Source of the DNA: Desulfobacterales bacterium
GTDB taxonomy: Bacteria > Desulfobacterota > Desulfobacteria > Desulfobacterales > Desulfobacteraceae
Reading direction: 5' to 3'
Length of the DNA: 5,430 nt
NCBI GenBank assembly: GCA_022361095.1
Contig: JAKSBO010000006.1
Location: 1-5,430, forward strand
The notes under the pieces are model-generated. The model did no database searches and had not been told where the DNA came from. It was given only the letters and a program-made list of their open reading frames with translations. Positions 1-5,353 of this stretch are shown here, one piece after another; the stretch's first letter is position 1, and each line of letters starts with the position of its first letter. The position numbers were made by a program, and so were the translations under genes.

Positions 1-922
1 AATCAACGGCCTTCGATGAATTCGCACTGGAGCAAATATAGTCAACTTGTTCCACATCCATACCTGAAGAGGTTAGACAAGACTGGATTGTATTTTGCAG
101 CCCCTTGCCTATGTCGTTCGAGACACACAGGGCTGAAGGTGAGTACCGGGTATTTATCCCATCAAGTTTGGCATAAATTCGTGCGCCTCTGTTAACGGCT
201 GAGGTTATGGATTCCACGATAAATACGCAGGAGGCCTCTCCAGGCACGAAATCATCGCTGTCTTGATTAAATAGATTTATTTTTTTTCCACTTTGGGTGT
301 TGCTCAAAAGCCCTAAATAATGCAACCCTTTATACAATGGGTAACTCAATGCTTCGATACTAGCGCAAACAACTATATCCACAATGCCAGCCTGAATTGC
401 GTTAAAAGCATATTCGATTGCACTCAATGCGCTTGTTCTGGAACTGCTGACGGTGGTGTTGAAACCTTGAATATTGTTCTGTATGGATACCTGGGATGAG
501 GGTTCGCTTAATACGGTGGATGTGAAATAAAAAGGTTCGGCAAAAGCCATGCCTTCTATGCTGACCTCTTTATCAAATTCATACATTGAGAATAAGTGGG
601 AAAAACAAGTGCCTGTTACCATGCCTACCCTATGGCAATTGTCATCAGTGATACTAAGTTCGGCATTCTGGATTGCCAGTTCTGAGGCACCGATCAACAT
701 CCGGGCGCTTCTAGTCAGCTTGGCGGTTTTAGCATCCTTGAGAGATGACGCCAGAGCTTCATTTGACACTTCGCCAGCCAAACTATCTGGAAAGGACTCT
801 GCATTCAAGTTTTTGATTGGGGCAATACTGATTTTTCCATTGACAGATGCTTCCCAAAAATTATTGAATCCAATTCCATTGGGCGCAATAATCCCCAGAC
901 CAGTTACGACGATACTATTCAT
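1..922 (-). CDS. Beta-ketoacyl-ACP synthase-like protein lacking catalytic Cys and His (partial, 3' end off window)
   Basis: The reading frame is open from ATG at 922-920 to the window edge and gives 307 codons. It begins MNSIVVTGLGIIAPNGIG, the typical N-terminus of FabF-type condensing enzymes, and a near-consensus Shine-Dalgarno, TAAGGCGGT, lies five bases upstream. Further family landmarks are RVGMVTGT (98-105), a TVLSEPSSQVSI segment (136-147) and the late thiolase-fold stretch GEASCVFIVESITSAVNRGARIYA (228-251). Aligned by eye to FabF, the nucleophile motif TACTSG reads SSRTSA, so the active-site Cys is Arg162. The NAHGTST motif reads CSSANSS, so the first catalytic His is Ser299. The second catalytic His would lie outside the window. 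Loss of these residues is known from chain-length-factor (KS-beta) subunits, which pair with an active ketosynthase. I infer such a cytoplasmic partner role, in a fatty-acid, aryl-polyene or polyketide-like pathway. It probably heads a leftward operon. Family assignment is secure; function is not. Confidence 0.88.
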   Translation of the reverse strand, partial: MNSIVVTGLGIIAPNGIGFNNFWEASVNGKISIAPIKNLNAESFPDSLAGEVSNEALASSLKDAKTAKLTRSARMLIGASELAIQNAELSITDDNCHRVGMVTGTCFSHLFSMYEFDKEVSIEGMAFAEPFYFTSTVLSEPSSQVSIQNNIQGFNTTVSSSRTSALSAIEYAFNAIQAGIVDIVVCASIEALSYPLYKGLHYLGLLSNTQSGKKINLFNQDSDDFVPGEASCVFIVESITSAVNRGARIYAKLDGINTRYSPSALCVSNDIGKGLQNTIQSCLTSSGMDVEQVDYICSSANSSKAVD

Positions 923-927
923 TTTTT

Positions 928-936
928 ACCGCCTTA
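928..936 (-). promoter_or_regulatory. Shine-Dalgarno of the ketosynthase-like gene
   Basis: The minus-strand sequence TAAGGCGGT differs from the ideal TAAGGAGGT at one base and is followed by AAAAA and then ATG at 922. It fixes the start of the ketosynthase-like gene at MNSIVVTG. Confidence 0.75.
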
Positions 937-1060
937 TTAAAATGTAGCAATACTAACTTAGCAATGCCATTTGGGTTGAAATAAGCCTGAATAGAAAGTA
1001 TCATAAATAGATTTTTAGTACTTCCTTAACCCCTTACAGACGAACACGATCTCGTTAAAT

Positions 1061-1073
1061 ATACGAAATTATC
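1061..1073 (+). promoter_or_regulatory. Isolated copy of the WTACGAAATWWTC motif
   Basis: ATACGAAATTATC matches the core of the tandem repeats at 1258-1299 and lies about 140 bp upstream of the ketosynthase-like start. It is a possible additional site for the same regulator. AT-rich sequence makes chance similarity possible. Confidence 0.3.
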
Positions 1074-1257
1074 CGGCCTTGAAAACAGTGATAATCGAAT
1101 AGAAACATACACCTATAATGTAAGGTATTTTAGGCTTTAAATTTCTTTTTTATAAAACTATTATATTATACGATTTATGCAAATAATGTGCCTCACAATA
1201 CAAACTCTGTTTTTTCAATACATTATCCATTTCATTGCCTAAATACAGGCGCTATAA

Positions 1258-1320
1258 TTACGAAATTTTCATCAATAGTTACGAAATATTCATCAGTAGT
1301 TACCAATTTTGCATACTGTT
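1258..1320 (+). repeat. Three 21-bp tandem repeats, candidate operator array
   Basis: Units at 1258-1278 and 1279-1299 are identical at 19 of 21 positions and share TTACGAAATWTTCATC. A third, degenerate unit at 1300-1320 keeps 12 of its first 15 positions. The 21-bp period is two turns of the DNA helix, so each unit shows the same face to a bound protein. The core WTACGAAATWWTC recurs once more at 1061-1073, closer to the ketosynthase-like gene. The arrangement suggests a direct-repeat binding site for a regulator of the leftward gene, the rightward genes or both. No specific regulator family can be named. Confidence 0.6.
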
Positions 1321-1478
1321 TTTAAATAAGGCTCATTTCGCATTTTGGGATATTACTTGATAATCACCTCAATCCTAAAAAACATCTGGCCTGCATTAAA
1401 AGCAATTAACTGTCCGCGAAAATCCATTCCGGAACCATGGCGCCCGGATCAACTATTGTGTGCTTCGGGGCATAAATC

Positions 1479-1551
1479 GGTTGGATGCGGGTAGAAACAG
1501 ACCATGTGATTCCCTATATTGCCTCCTTAGTTTTGCCAACCAAATTTTTTT
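1479..1551 (+). promoter_or_regulatory. Possible structured 5' leader with terminator-like end
   Basis: GGTTGG at 1479-1484 can pair with CCAACC at 1536-1541, which is followed three bases later by seven T residues (1545-1551). A CCTCC stretch at 1522-1526 could partly pair with the AGGAG ribosome-binding site at 1552-1556. This would allow transcriptional or translational attenuation in front of the mini-ORF. The stem is short and its loop long. I do not recognise the signature of a known riboswitch class (cobalamin, SAM, TPP, cyclic-di-GMP and NiCo were considered). Confidence 0.25.
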
Positions 1552-1556
1552 AGGAG
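1552..1556 (+). promoter_or_regulatory. Strong Shine-Dalgarno of the 16-codon ORF
   Basis: AGGAG lies five bases before the ATG at 1562. It is better placed and closer to consensus than the site in front of the following membrane-protein gene. This is the main reason for calling the mini-ORF a translated gene. Confidence 0.65.
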
Positions 1557-1561
1557 ACAGA

Positions 1562-1612
1562 ATGAAATTAAGCAATGAGATTTGCATGGCACAAGGCGGG
1601 TACGCATGCTGA
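1562..1612 (+). CDS. 16-aa mini-ORF with two Cys: upstream regulatory ORF or peptide precursor
   Basis: ATG at 1562 opens a 16-codon frame, MKLSNEICMAQGGYAC, ending at TGA 1610-1612. It has a well-spaced AGGAG site. Its end overlaps the ATG of the membrane-protein gene (ATGCTGA, 1606-1612), the geometry of translational coupling. The weak Shine-Dalgarno of that next gene (AAGGCGGG, 1593-1600) lies inside this ORF, so ribosomes reading the mini-ORF could open or occupy it. The peptide has Cys8 and a C-terminal Cys16, a Gly-Gly and a Tyr, no hydrophobic membrane segment and no codon run typical of amino-acid attenuators. Two readings are possible. One is a Cys-containing upstream ORF sensing metal or thiol status, as the Cys-rich upstream ORFs of some copper-responsive operons do. 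The other is a minimal ribosomal peptide precursor processed by neighbouring enzymes. I do not recognise a family. A chance ORF remains possible. Confidence 0.5.
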   Translation: MKLSNEICMAQGGYAC

Positions 1613-2208
1613 AAAAAACCACCTCTTTAACCCTGGCCCTTTCCGGGCTGGTCATGCTGGTCACCAGCATAGTGCTCTATTTTAGCCCGGCCGGCCAGGT
1701 CGGCCATTTCTGCCCCTGGTCGTTCTGGCATCTGTCCCGGCATCACTGGGGCGCACTGCATCTGAATTCAGGACTTCTGTTCTGCCTGGCCATGATTGTC
1801 CATGTATGGCTTAACTTCAGACTGCTTGCGGCCTATGTGAAAAGACAAAAAAAAGGGAGGCCGGCCATTGCCGTATCTTTGATCCTGACCCTTTATGTCT
1901 GTGTCGGCGGGTATTTCGAGCTTTCGCCCATGGGAGAGTTTCTGGATTTTGCCAGGTCATTCAAAATGGCATCCATCCAAAAGTACGGCTCCCCGCCGTA
2001 CGGAACAGCCGCCCGGTATCCGGCGCTTCATATTGCCCGGTACATGGGCTGGGATCCACAGAAGTCCCGGGAACAATTGAGCCAAAACAGCATTATCCTT
2101 GCCGCCCCGGACCAGTCCCTGTGGGACCTGGCCCAAAAGAATCATACCAGTATCGGCCGCTTGCTGGACATCATGTGCACCCATGGCGACAAAGGAGACC
2201 TCAAATGA
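1606..2208 (+). CDS. DUF4405-type membrane protein, possible haem-b binding
   Basis: This is a 200-aa protein starting MLKKTTSLTLALSGLVMLVT. Three hydrophobic segments, at about residues 7-25, 50-70 and 87-103, indicate an inner-membrane protein. The block WGALHLNSG with HVWLN after it resembles the DUF4405 domain. In it, His52 and His66 are 14 residues apart on one helix, the spacing seen in b-type cytochromes, so haem binding and a redox role are plausible but unproven. A soluble C-terminal part (about 128-190, from GSPPYGTAARYPAL to IGRLLDIM) resembles the small tail domain of related proteins. I chose ATG 1606 because the N-terminus then fits a membrane anchor; a TTG at 1582 would add eight residues. 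It overlaps the 16-codon ORF upstream and the methyltransferase downstream (ATGA), so all three are probably co-transcribed and translationally coupled. The substrate or electron partner is unknown. Confidence 0.8.
   Translation: MLKKTTSLTLALSGLVMLVTSIVLYFSPAGQVGHFCPWSFWHLSRHHWGALHLNSGLLFCLAMIVHVWLNFRLLAAYVKRQKKGRPAIAVSLILTLYVCVGGYFELSPMGEFLDFARSFKMASIQKYGSPPYGTAARYPALHIARYMGWDPQKSREQLSQNSIILAAPDQSLWDLAQKNHTSIGRLLDIMCTHGDKGDLK
2191..2200 (+). promoter_or_regulatory. Shine-Dalgarno of the methyltransferase gene
   Basis: AAAGGAGACC, inside the end of the membrane-protein gene, places AGGAG seven bases before ATG 2205. It decides the start at 2205 over an in-frame upstream ATG at 2121, which would overlap the preceding gene by some 85 bases. 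Confidence 0.75.
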
Positions 2209-2870
2209 CCGCCGTAAGAAACGTATTTAACAGCGACCATGTTGCCGACTATGACAAAAACGCTGAAAAAGCAAACTGGCTGGATCCTGCAATCACTTTC
2301 GGCATGGCCTACCAATTTGTCCAACCCGGTGACCGTTTACTGGATATCGGGATTGGCACGGGATTGTCTTCCCAATTGTTTTATAAAGCAGGCCTTGAGA
2401 TTCACGGGATTGATTTTTCCCCAAAAATGCTTGCCGGCTGCCGGTCAAAACAGATAGCCAAAGACCTGAAAGAGCATGATCTTTCCATCCCCCCCTACCC
2501 GTATGGAACGGATTCCATGGATCATGCCGTCTGCACAGGGGTGACGCATCTCTTTAAAGACCTGACACCGATTTTTCAGGAGCTTGGAAGAATCCTGAAA
2601 CCCGGGGGCGTATTTGCCTTTGTGGTACCGGATTGCCAAACAGGCGAAGTCCGGGAGATCCAGGTGAATTCCCGGCATTCCCCCGGGGATAAAGTCACCA
2701 TTTTCTCCTATTCCAGGCAGGATATACACACACTGCTTGATTCACACGGCTTTGTCCCGGTTTGCGATTTAATGTTTGAAGCCTCGGCCATCGGCCGTCG
2801 CACTGCGCAATATAAAGCCTATGTGGTTAAAAAACAGAACCGGCACCCTAATTCACGAACTTGCCTTTAA
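2205..2870 (+). CDS. Class I SAM-dependent methyltransferase
   Basis: This is a 221-aa protein with the Rossmann-like methyltransferase fold. Motif I is LLDIGIGTG (45-53), which binds the methionine part of S-adenosylmethionine. An acidic strand end, HGIDFSPKML (67-76), has Asp70 placed to bind the ribose. TDSMDHAVCTGVTHLF (102-117) matches the motif IV region, and ELGRILKPGGVFAFV (126-140) is the usual motif before strand five. It fits the Methyltransf_11/25 group of small-molecule methyltransferases and should be cytoplasmic. The acceptor substrate cannot be read from the sequence. Translation is coupled to the DUF4405-type gene through an ATGA overlap. A TonB-dependent receptor follows after 216 bp, so methylation of a chelator, a cofactor or the upstream mini-peptide is conceivable. 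The C-terminal extension KKQNRHPNSRTCL looks unstructured. Family assignment is firm, biological role open. Confidence 0.9.
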   Translation: MTAVRNVFNSDHVADYDKNAEKANWLDPAITFGMAYQFVQPGDRLLDIGIGTGLSSQLFYKAGLEIHGIDFSPKMLAGCRSKQIAKDLKEHDLSIPPYPYGTDSMDHAVCTGVTHLFKDLTPIFQELGRILKPGGVFAFVVPDCQTGEVREIQVNSRHSPGDKVTIFSYSRQDIHTLLDSHGFVPVCDLMFEASAIGRRTAQYKAYVVKKQNRHPNSRTCL

Positions 2871-2882
2871 GTGTTTTGCTTT

Positions 2883-2952
2883 ACCATGAAGGACGCGAAG
2901 ACCACAAAGATCTGACTATCGTATACTTCATGTCCTTCGTGATCTTCATGGT
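2883..2952 (+). repeat. Long imperfect intergenic hairpin
   Basis: ACCATGAAG at 2883-2891 pairs with CTTCATGGT at 2944-2952. A second paired block lies inside it (CGCGAAG 2894-2900 with CTTCGTG 2935-2941, counting G-U pairs). A short T-rich run, GTTTTAAT, follows. The element sits 12 bases after the methyltransferase stop codon. It may be a weak terminator or an mRNA-processing hairpin separating the receptor's expression from the upstream genes. Its sequence style, repeated permutations of CTTCATG and TCCTTCG, resembles dispersed intergenic repeats I recall from many deltaproteobacterial genomes, but that cannot be verified here. Confidence 0.55.
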
Positions 2953-2973
2953 TTTAATCCAACTAACGGCCAT

Positions 2974-3005
2974 GGGCCGGCCAGGTCTATCAACACCCAG
3001 GCTCG
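2974..3005 (+). repeat. Left inverted-repeat copy flanking the TonB receptor gene
   Basis: This 32-bp block, including the perfect 16-mer CTATCAACACCCAGGC (2987-3002), matches the reverse complement of 5322-5353 at 29 of 32 positions. It lies between the intergenic hairpin and the receptor start. It may be a dispersed palindromic repeat or the edge of a mobile cassette. Confidence 0.7.
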
Positions 3006-3086
3006 CCCCGCAACAAAACATGAAAGAAACCTAGTAACTTATTGGTCCTTTCACATAAAAAACTCATTTTGTATGGGAGAGAATTT

Positions 3087-5288
3087 ATGAAGAAAATCTG
3101 TACTAGAATTACGTCCTGGACAGGCAAATGGATGTGGCTGACAATTATTCCCGCGATTTTGATTTATTCCGGCCAGGACATCAAGGCCCAGGAATCGCTT
3201 AAACCATCCTTATCAGCAGGGGAAGAGAAGAGAAATGAAACGCAGTACCAGGCAGAAGCGGTAATTGTCACCGCCCAGAAACGCGAAGAAAATATACAGG
3301 ATATACCGGACAGTATAACGGTACTGGATGAACTGAAGATTTCCGATGCCGGTATCACCGATATGGCAAGCCTTTCCACATATGTTCCCAATTTTGAATT
3401 TTATAATTTCGGCAGCCGGTGGCATTGCCAGACCTATATCCGCGGTATCAAAACCCTGAACAACACAGAACCGTCAACCGGCCTGTATGTTGACGGCGTT
3501 AACTATTCCAAATCCTACCTGTTTGACTTTCCCCTGTTTGATGTGGAACGGGTCGAGGTGCTGCGGGGCCCCCAGGGCACCCTATACGGCCGCAACACCA
3601 TGGCAGGCGTGATCAATATACACACAAGGACCCCGGATAATGAAACCCGGGCCCGGATTTCAAGTACCTATGCAAGCTACAATGAAAAGCAGGTTCAAGG
3701 CCATGTCCAGACACCCATTATCAAGGACAAACTTTTTTTCGGAATCTCGGGCCTGATCTCTTCCAGTGACGGATACATGGAAAACGATATATCCGGTGTC
3801 GGCGAAGACGGCCGGCATAAAGACGGGCAGGCCGGGAGAATTAAGCTTCGGTATCTGCCTGCCCCGAAATGGGATATTACCTTGGGCCTGGATGCCCAGC
3901 ACCATGACGACGGCGCCTTCCCTTTCCGCAGGACCCAGCGCAATTCATTTGTAAAAGCAGGGATACTGGACGCAGACAGCCCATATCACTATTCCCACGA
4001 TTTTGACGGTACGTCCGAAAGTGATTTCTGGGGGGCAACCCTGAATACCACAGTTGATACTAAAATAGGCAAGATCACATCCATTACAGGGTACCGGGAC
4101 TTTAACAATGAGGATTTCATTGATTCGGATTTCAGCCCGCTGGATGCGGCGCGCATGAAATATGACCTGAAGGAGCGAACCTTTTCCCAGGAACTTCGCA
4201 TTGCATCGCCGGAAAATAAAACCGGCCCCACATGGCTTGCCGGCATCTACTATTTTCACATCGACTCGGACAAGGAGCGGACCAACTACTACCGGTCCGC
4301 CATAGCAAACAGTCCCAGCAATCCCTTTGCCCCGGGAACCGGTGCCAGGAAGACCCAAAGCAAGGGAACCAACTTCGGGGAAGCCCTGTTCGGCCAGATC
4401 ACCTGGCCTCTGTTCAATACCCTGGAAATCACCACAGGGCTCAGGTATGAAATAGAGGACGCACAAATGGATGCCACGGTTTATCACACCCCCAGCGGCG
4501 GCGCCGCAACCGCCACACAACAGCCTTATCAGGAGAGCCGGTTCACGGCATTGCTGCCTAAACTGAGTGTGGGGTGGCATTTCATGGATGACAAAATGCT
4601 TTACACCACTGTTTCAAGGGCCCATCGCAGCGGCGGATTCAACGACCCCAATGTGGGCGGTGACCCTTATGATGAAGAGTACAGTTGGGTGTATGAAGCC
4701 GGTATTAAGTCCGGATTTTTCCAAAACCGGCTTACGGTCAATATCTGCGGATTCTATACGGATATCGAAGATGAACAGATCACCCGCTTCGATGAATACA
4801 ACCAGTCGTATCTGGAGAATGCAGGCGAATCACACAGGCTGGGCATGGAGCTTGAGGCAGGCTGGTCTATTTCAAAGGCCCTGGAAATCTTTGCATCGTT
4901 CACATGGATTGAGGCCGAGTATGATAAGTATACAGACCCTGCCACAGGCCAGGACTTTGAAGGCAATACCACATTCGGTGTGCCGGATTATACCTATACC
5001 TTAGGATTTCAGTACAGACGCCCGCTGTGGGGGGAATGGAACGGCTTCTGCCGTGCGGAACTGGCCGGAACCGGCCCCAGGTTTTTTGATGATGCCAATA
5101 CCGTTAAAGACCCCGGGTATGAACTGGTCAATGTCAAGCTAGGCCTGGAAAGCACCCACTGGGACGGCTATGTATGGGCAAAAAATCTTTTTGACCGGCA
5201 TTACTGCATTTCTGAAAATGTTGACCGGGGTATTACCGAGGACGGTGCGCCCGTGACCATCGGTGTCACCCTTTCATACCGGTTTTAA
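3087..5288 (+). CDS. TonB-dependent outer-membrane receptor
   Basis: This is a 733-aa outer-membrane protein that imports a bound ligand using TonB energy. I chose ATG 3087 because GGGAGAG lies just upstream and the N-terminus, MKKICTRITS followed by a hydrophobic stretch, makes a signal peptide. Cleavage is likely near IKA-QES, around residue 34; a TTG at 3042 would only add 15 poorly fitting residues. A TonB-box-like segment, AVIVTAQKREENIQDIP (58-74), leads into the plug domain (about 66-180). The plug shows YIRGI (117-121), EPSTGLYVDGV (128-138) and VEVLRGPQGTLYGRNTMAGVINI (156-178). The rest is a 22-strand-type beta barrel ending in the outer-membrane signature LSYRF with a terminal Phe. 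Length is normal for the family. The plug motifs resemble the broad VVTAQKREE group, whose members transport siderophores, cobalamin, polyphenols or other compounds, so the ligand cannot be named. Linkage to a methyltransferase and a possible haem membrane protein favours a metal chelate, by inference. No TonB, ExbBD or ABC importer genes are in the window. Confidence 0.95.
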   Translation: MKKICTRITSWTGKWMWLTIIPAILIYSGQDIKAQESLKPSLSAGEEKRNETQYQAEAVIVTAQKREENIQDIPDSITVLDELKISDAGITDMASLSTYVPNFEFYNFGSRWHCQTYIRGIKTLNNTEPSTGLYVDGVNYSKSYLFDFPLFDVERVEVLRGPQGTLYGRNTMAGVINIHTRTPDNETRARISSTYASYNEKQVQGHVQTPIIKDKLFFGISGLISSSDGYMENDISGVGEDGRHKDGQAGRIKLRYLPAPKWDITLGLDAQHHDDGAFPFRRTQRNSFVKAGILDADSPYHYSHDFDGTSESDFWGATLNTTVDTKIGKITSITGYRDFNNEDFIDSDFSPLDAARMKYDLKERTFSQELRIASPENKTGPTWLAGIYYFHIDSDKERTNYYRSAIANSPSNPFAPGTGARKTQSKGTNFGEALFGQITWPLFNTLEITTGLRYEIEDAQMDATVYHTPSGGAATATQQPYQESRFTALLPKLSVGWHFMDDKMLYTTVSRAHRSGGFNDPNVGGDPYDEEYSWVYEAGIKSGFFQNRLTVNICGFYTDIEDEQITRFDEYNQSYLENAGESHRLGMELEAGWSISKALEIFASFTWIEAEYDKYTDPATGQDFEGNTTFGVPDYTYTLGFQYRRPLWGEWNGFCRAELAGTGPRFFDDANTVKDPGYELVNVKLGLESTHWDGYVWAKNLFDRHYCISENVDRGITEDGAPVTIGVTLSYRF

Positions 5289-5317
5289 GCCGGAAACGGA
5301 TATTTCAATCTTCGTTG

Positions 5318-5353
5318 GGGCCGGGCCTGGGTGTTGATAGGCCAGGCCGGCCC
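5318..5353 (+). terminator. GC-rich hairpin after the TonB receptor gene, probable terminator
   Basis: GGGCCGGGCCTGG (5318-5330) pairs with CCAGGCCGGCCC (5342-5353) through 12 base pairs with one bulged G and a loop of about 11 bases. It starts 30 bases after the receptor stop codon. The following TTGGAGTTGTTT is only moderately T-rich, so intrinsic termination is plausible but not certain. The right arm is shared with a longer palindrome. Confidence 0.5.
5322..5353 (-). repeat. Right inverted-repeat copy flanking the TonB receptor gene
   Basis: This is the reverse-complement partner of 2974-3005, with 29 of 32 positions identical and a shared perfect 16-mer at 5325-5340. It overlaps the terminator-like hairpin and the left arm of the terminal palindrome. 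Confidence 0.7.

Larger units (their letters stand above)
937..1551. other. AT-rich divergent intergenic region without a gene
   Basis: More than 600 bp separate the leftward ketosynthase-like gene from the rightward operon. I see no credible protein gene and no tRNA or rRNA. The central part (about 1100-1350) is very AT-rich. It contains perfect TATAAT hexamers on the minus strand (1160-1165 and 1165-1170), but neither has a convincing -35 partner. It also contains the 21-bp repeats listed separately and, near 1479-1551, a possible structured leader. A region of this size between divergent operons most likely carries both promoters and regulator sites. Confidence 0.6.

Noticed and set aside
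549..947. 132-codon plus-strand open frame
   Set aside because: It lies antisense to the ketosynthase-like gene, whose minus-strand translation shows clear family motifs. The plus-strand product has no recognisable features.
1345..1370. Fur-box-like sequence around TTACTTGATAATCACC
   Set aside because: Only the TGATAATCA core resembles half of a Fur site. The flanking bases do not complete the palindrome, and the region is AT-rich, so the match is not above chance by eye.
923..1561. CRISPR array or tRNA in the AT-rich intergenic region
   Set aside because: The 21-bp repeats are adjacent without spacers, and no cloverleaf or T-loop GGTTCRANTCC pattern was seen.
1582..1605. TTG start of the membrane-protein gene
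   Set aside because: It adds a basic octapeptide with no better ribosome-binding site. ATG 1606 sits directly at the overlap with the mini-ORF and gives a normal membrane N-terminus.
1562..1627. TGA at 1610 as a selenocysteine codon extending the mini-ORF
   Set aside because: Reading through gives KKPPL and then TAA, and no SECIS-like stem was evident after the TGA. The overlap with the next start explains the TGA better.
2121..2204. N-terminal extension of the methyltransferase from ATG 2121
   Set aside because: The extension would overlap the membrane-protein gene extensively and has no good ribosome-binding site. ATG 2205 has AGGAG and the ATGA overlap.
3945..4580. 211-codon minus-strand open frame inside the receptor gene
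   Set aside because: It is a shadow of the strongly supported TonB receptor. It is low in complexity, Gly/Cys-rich and has no recognisable motif.
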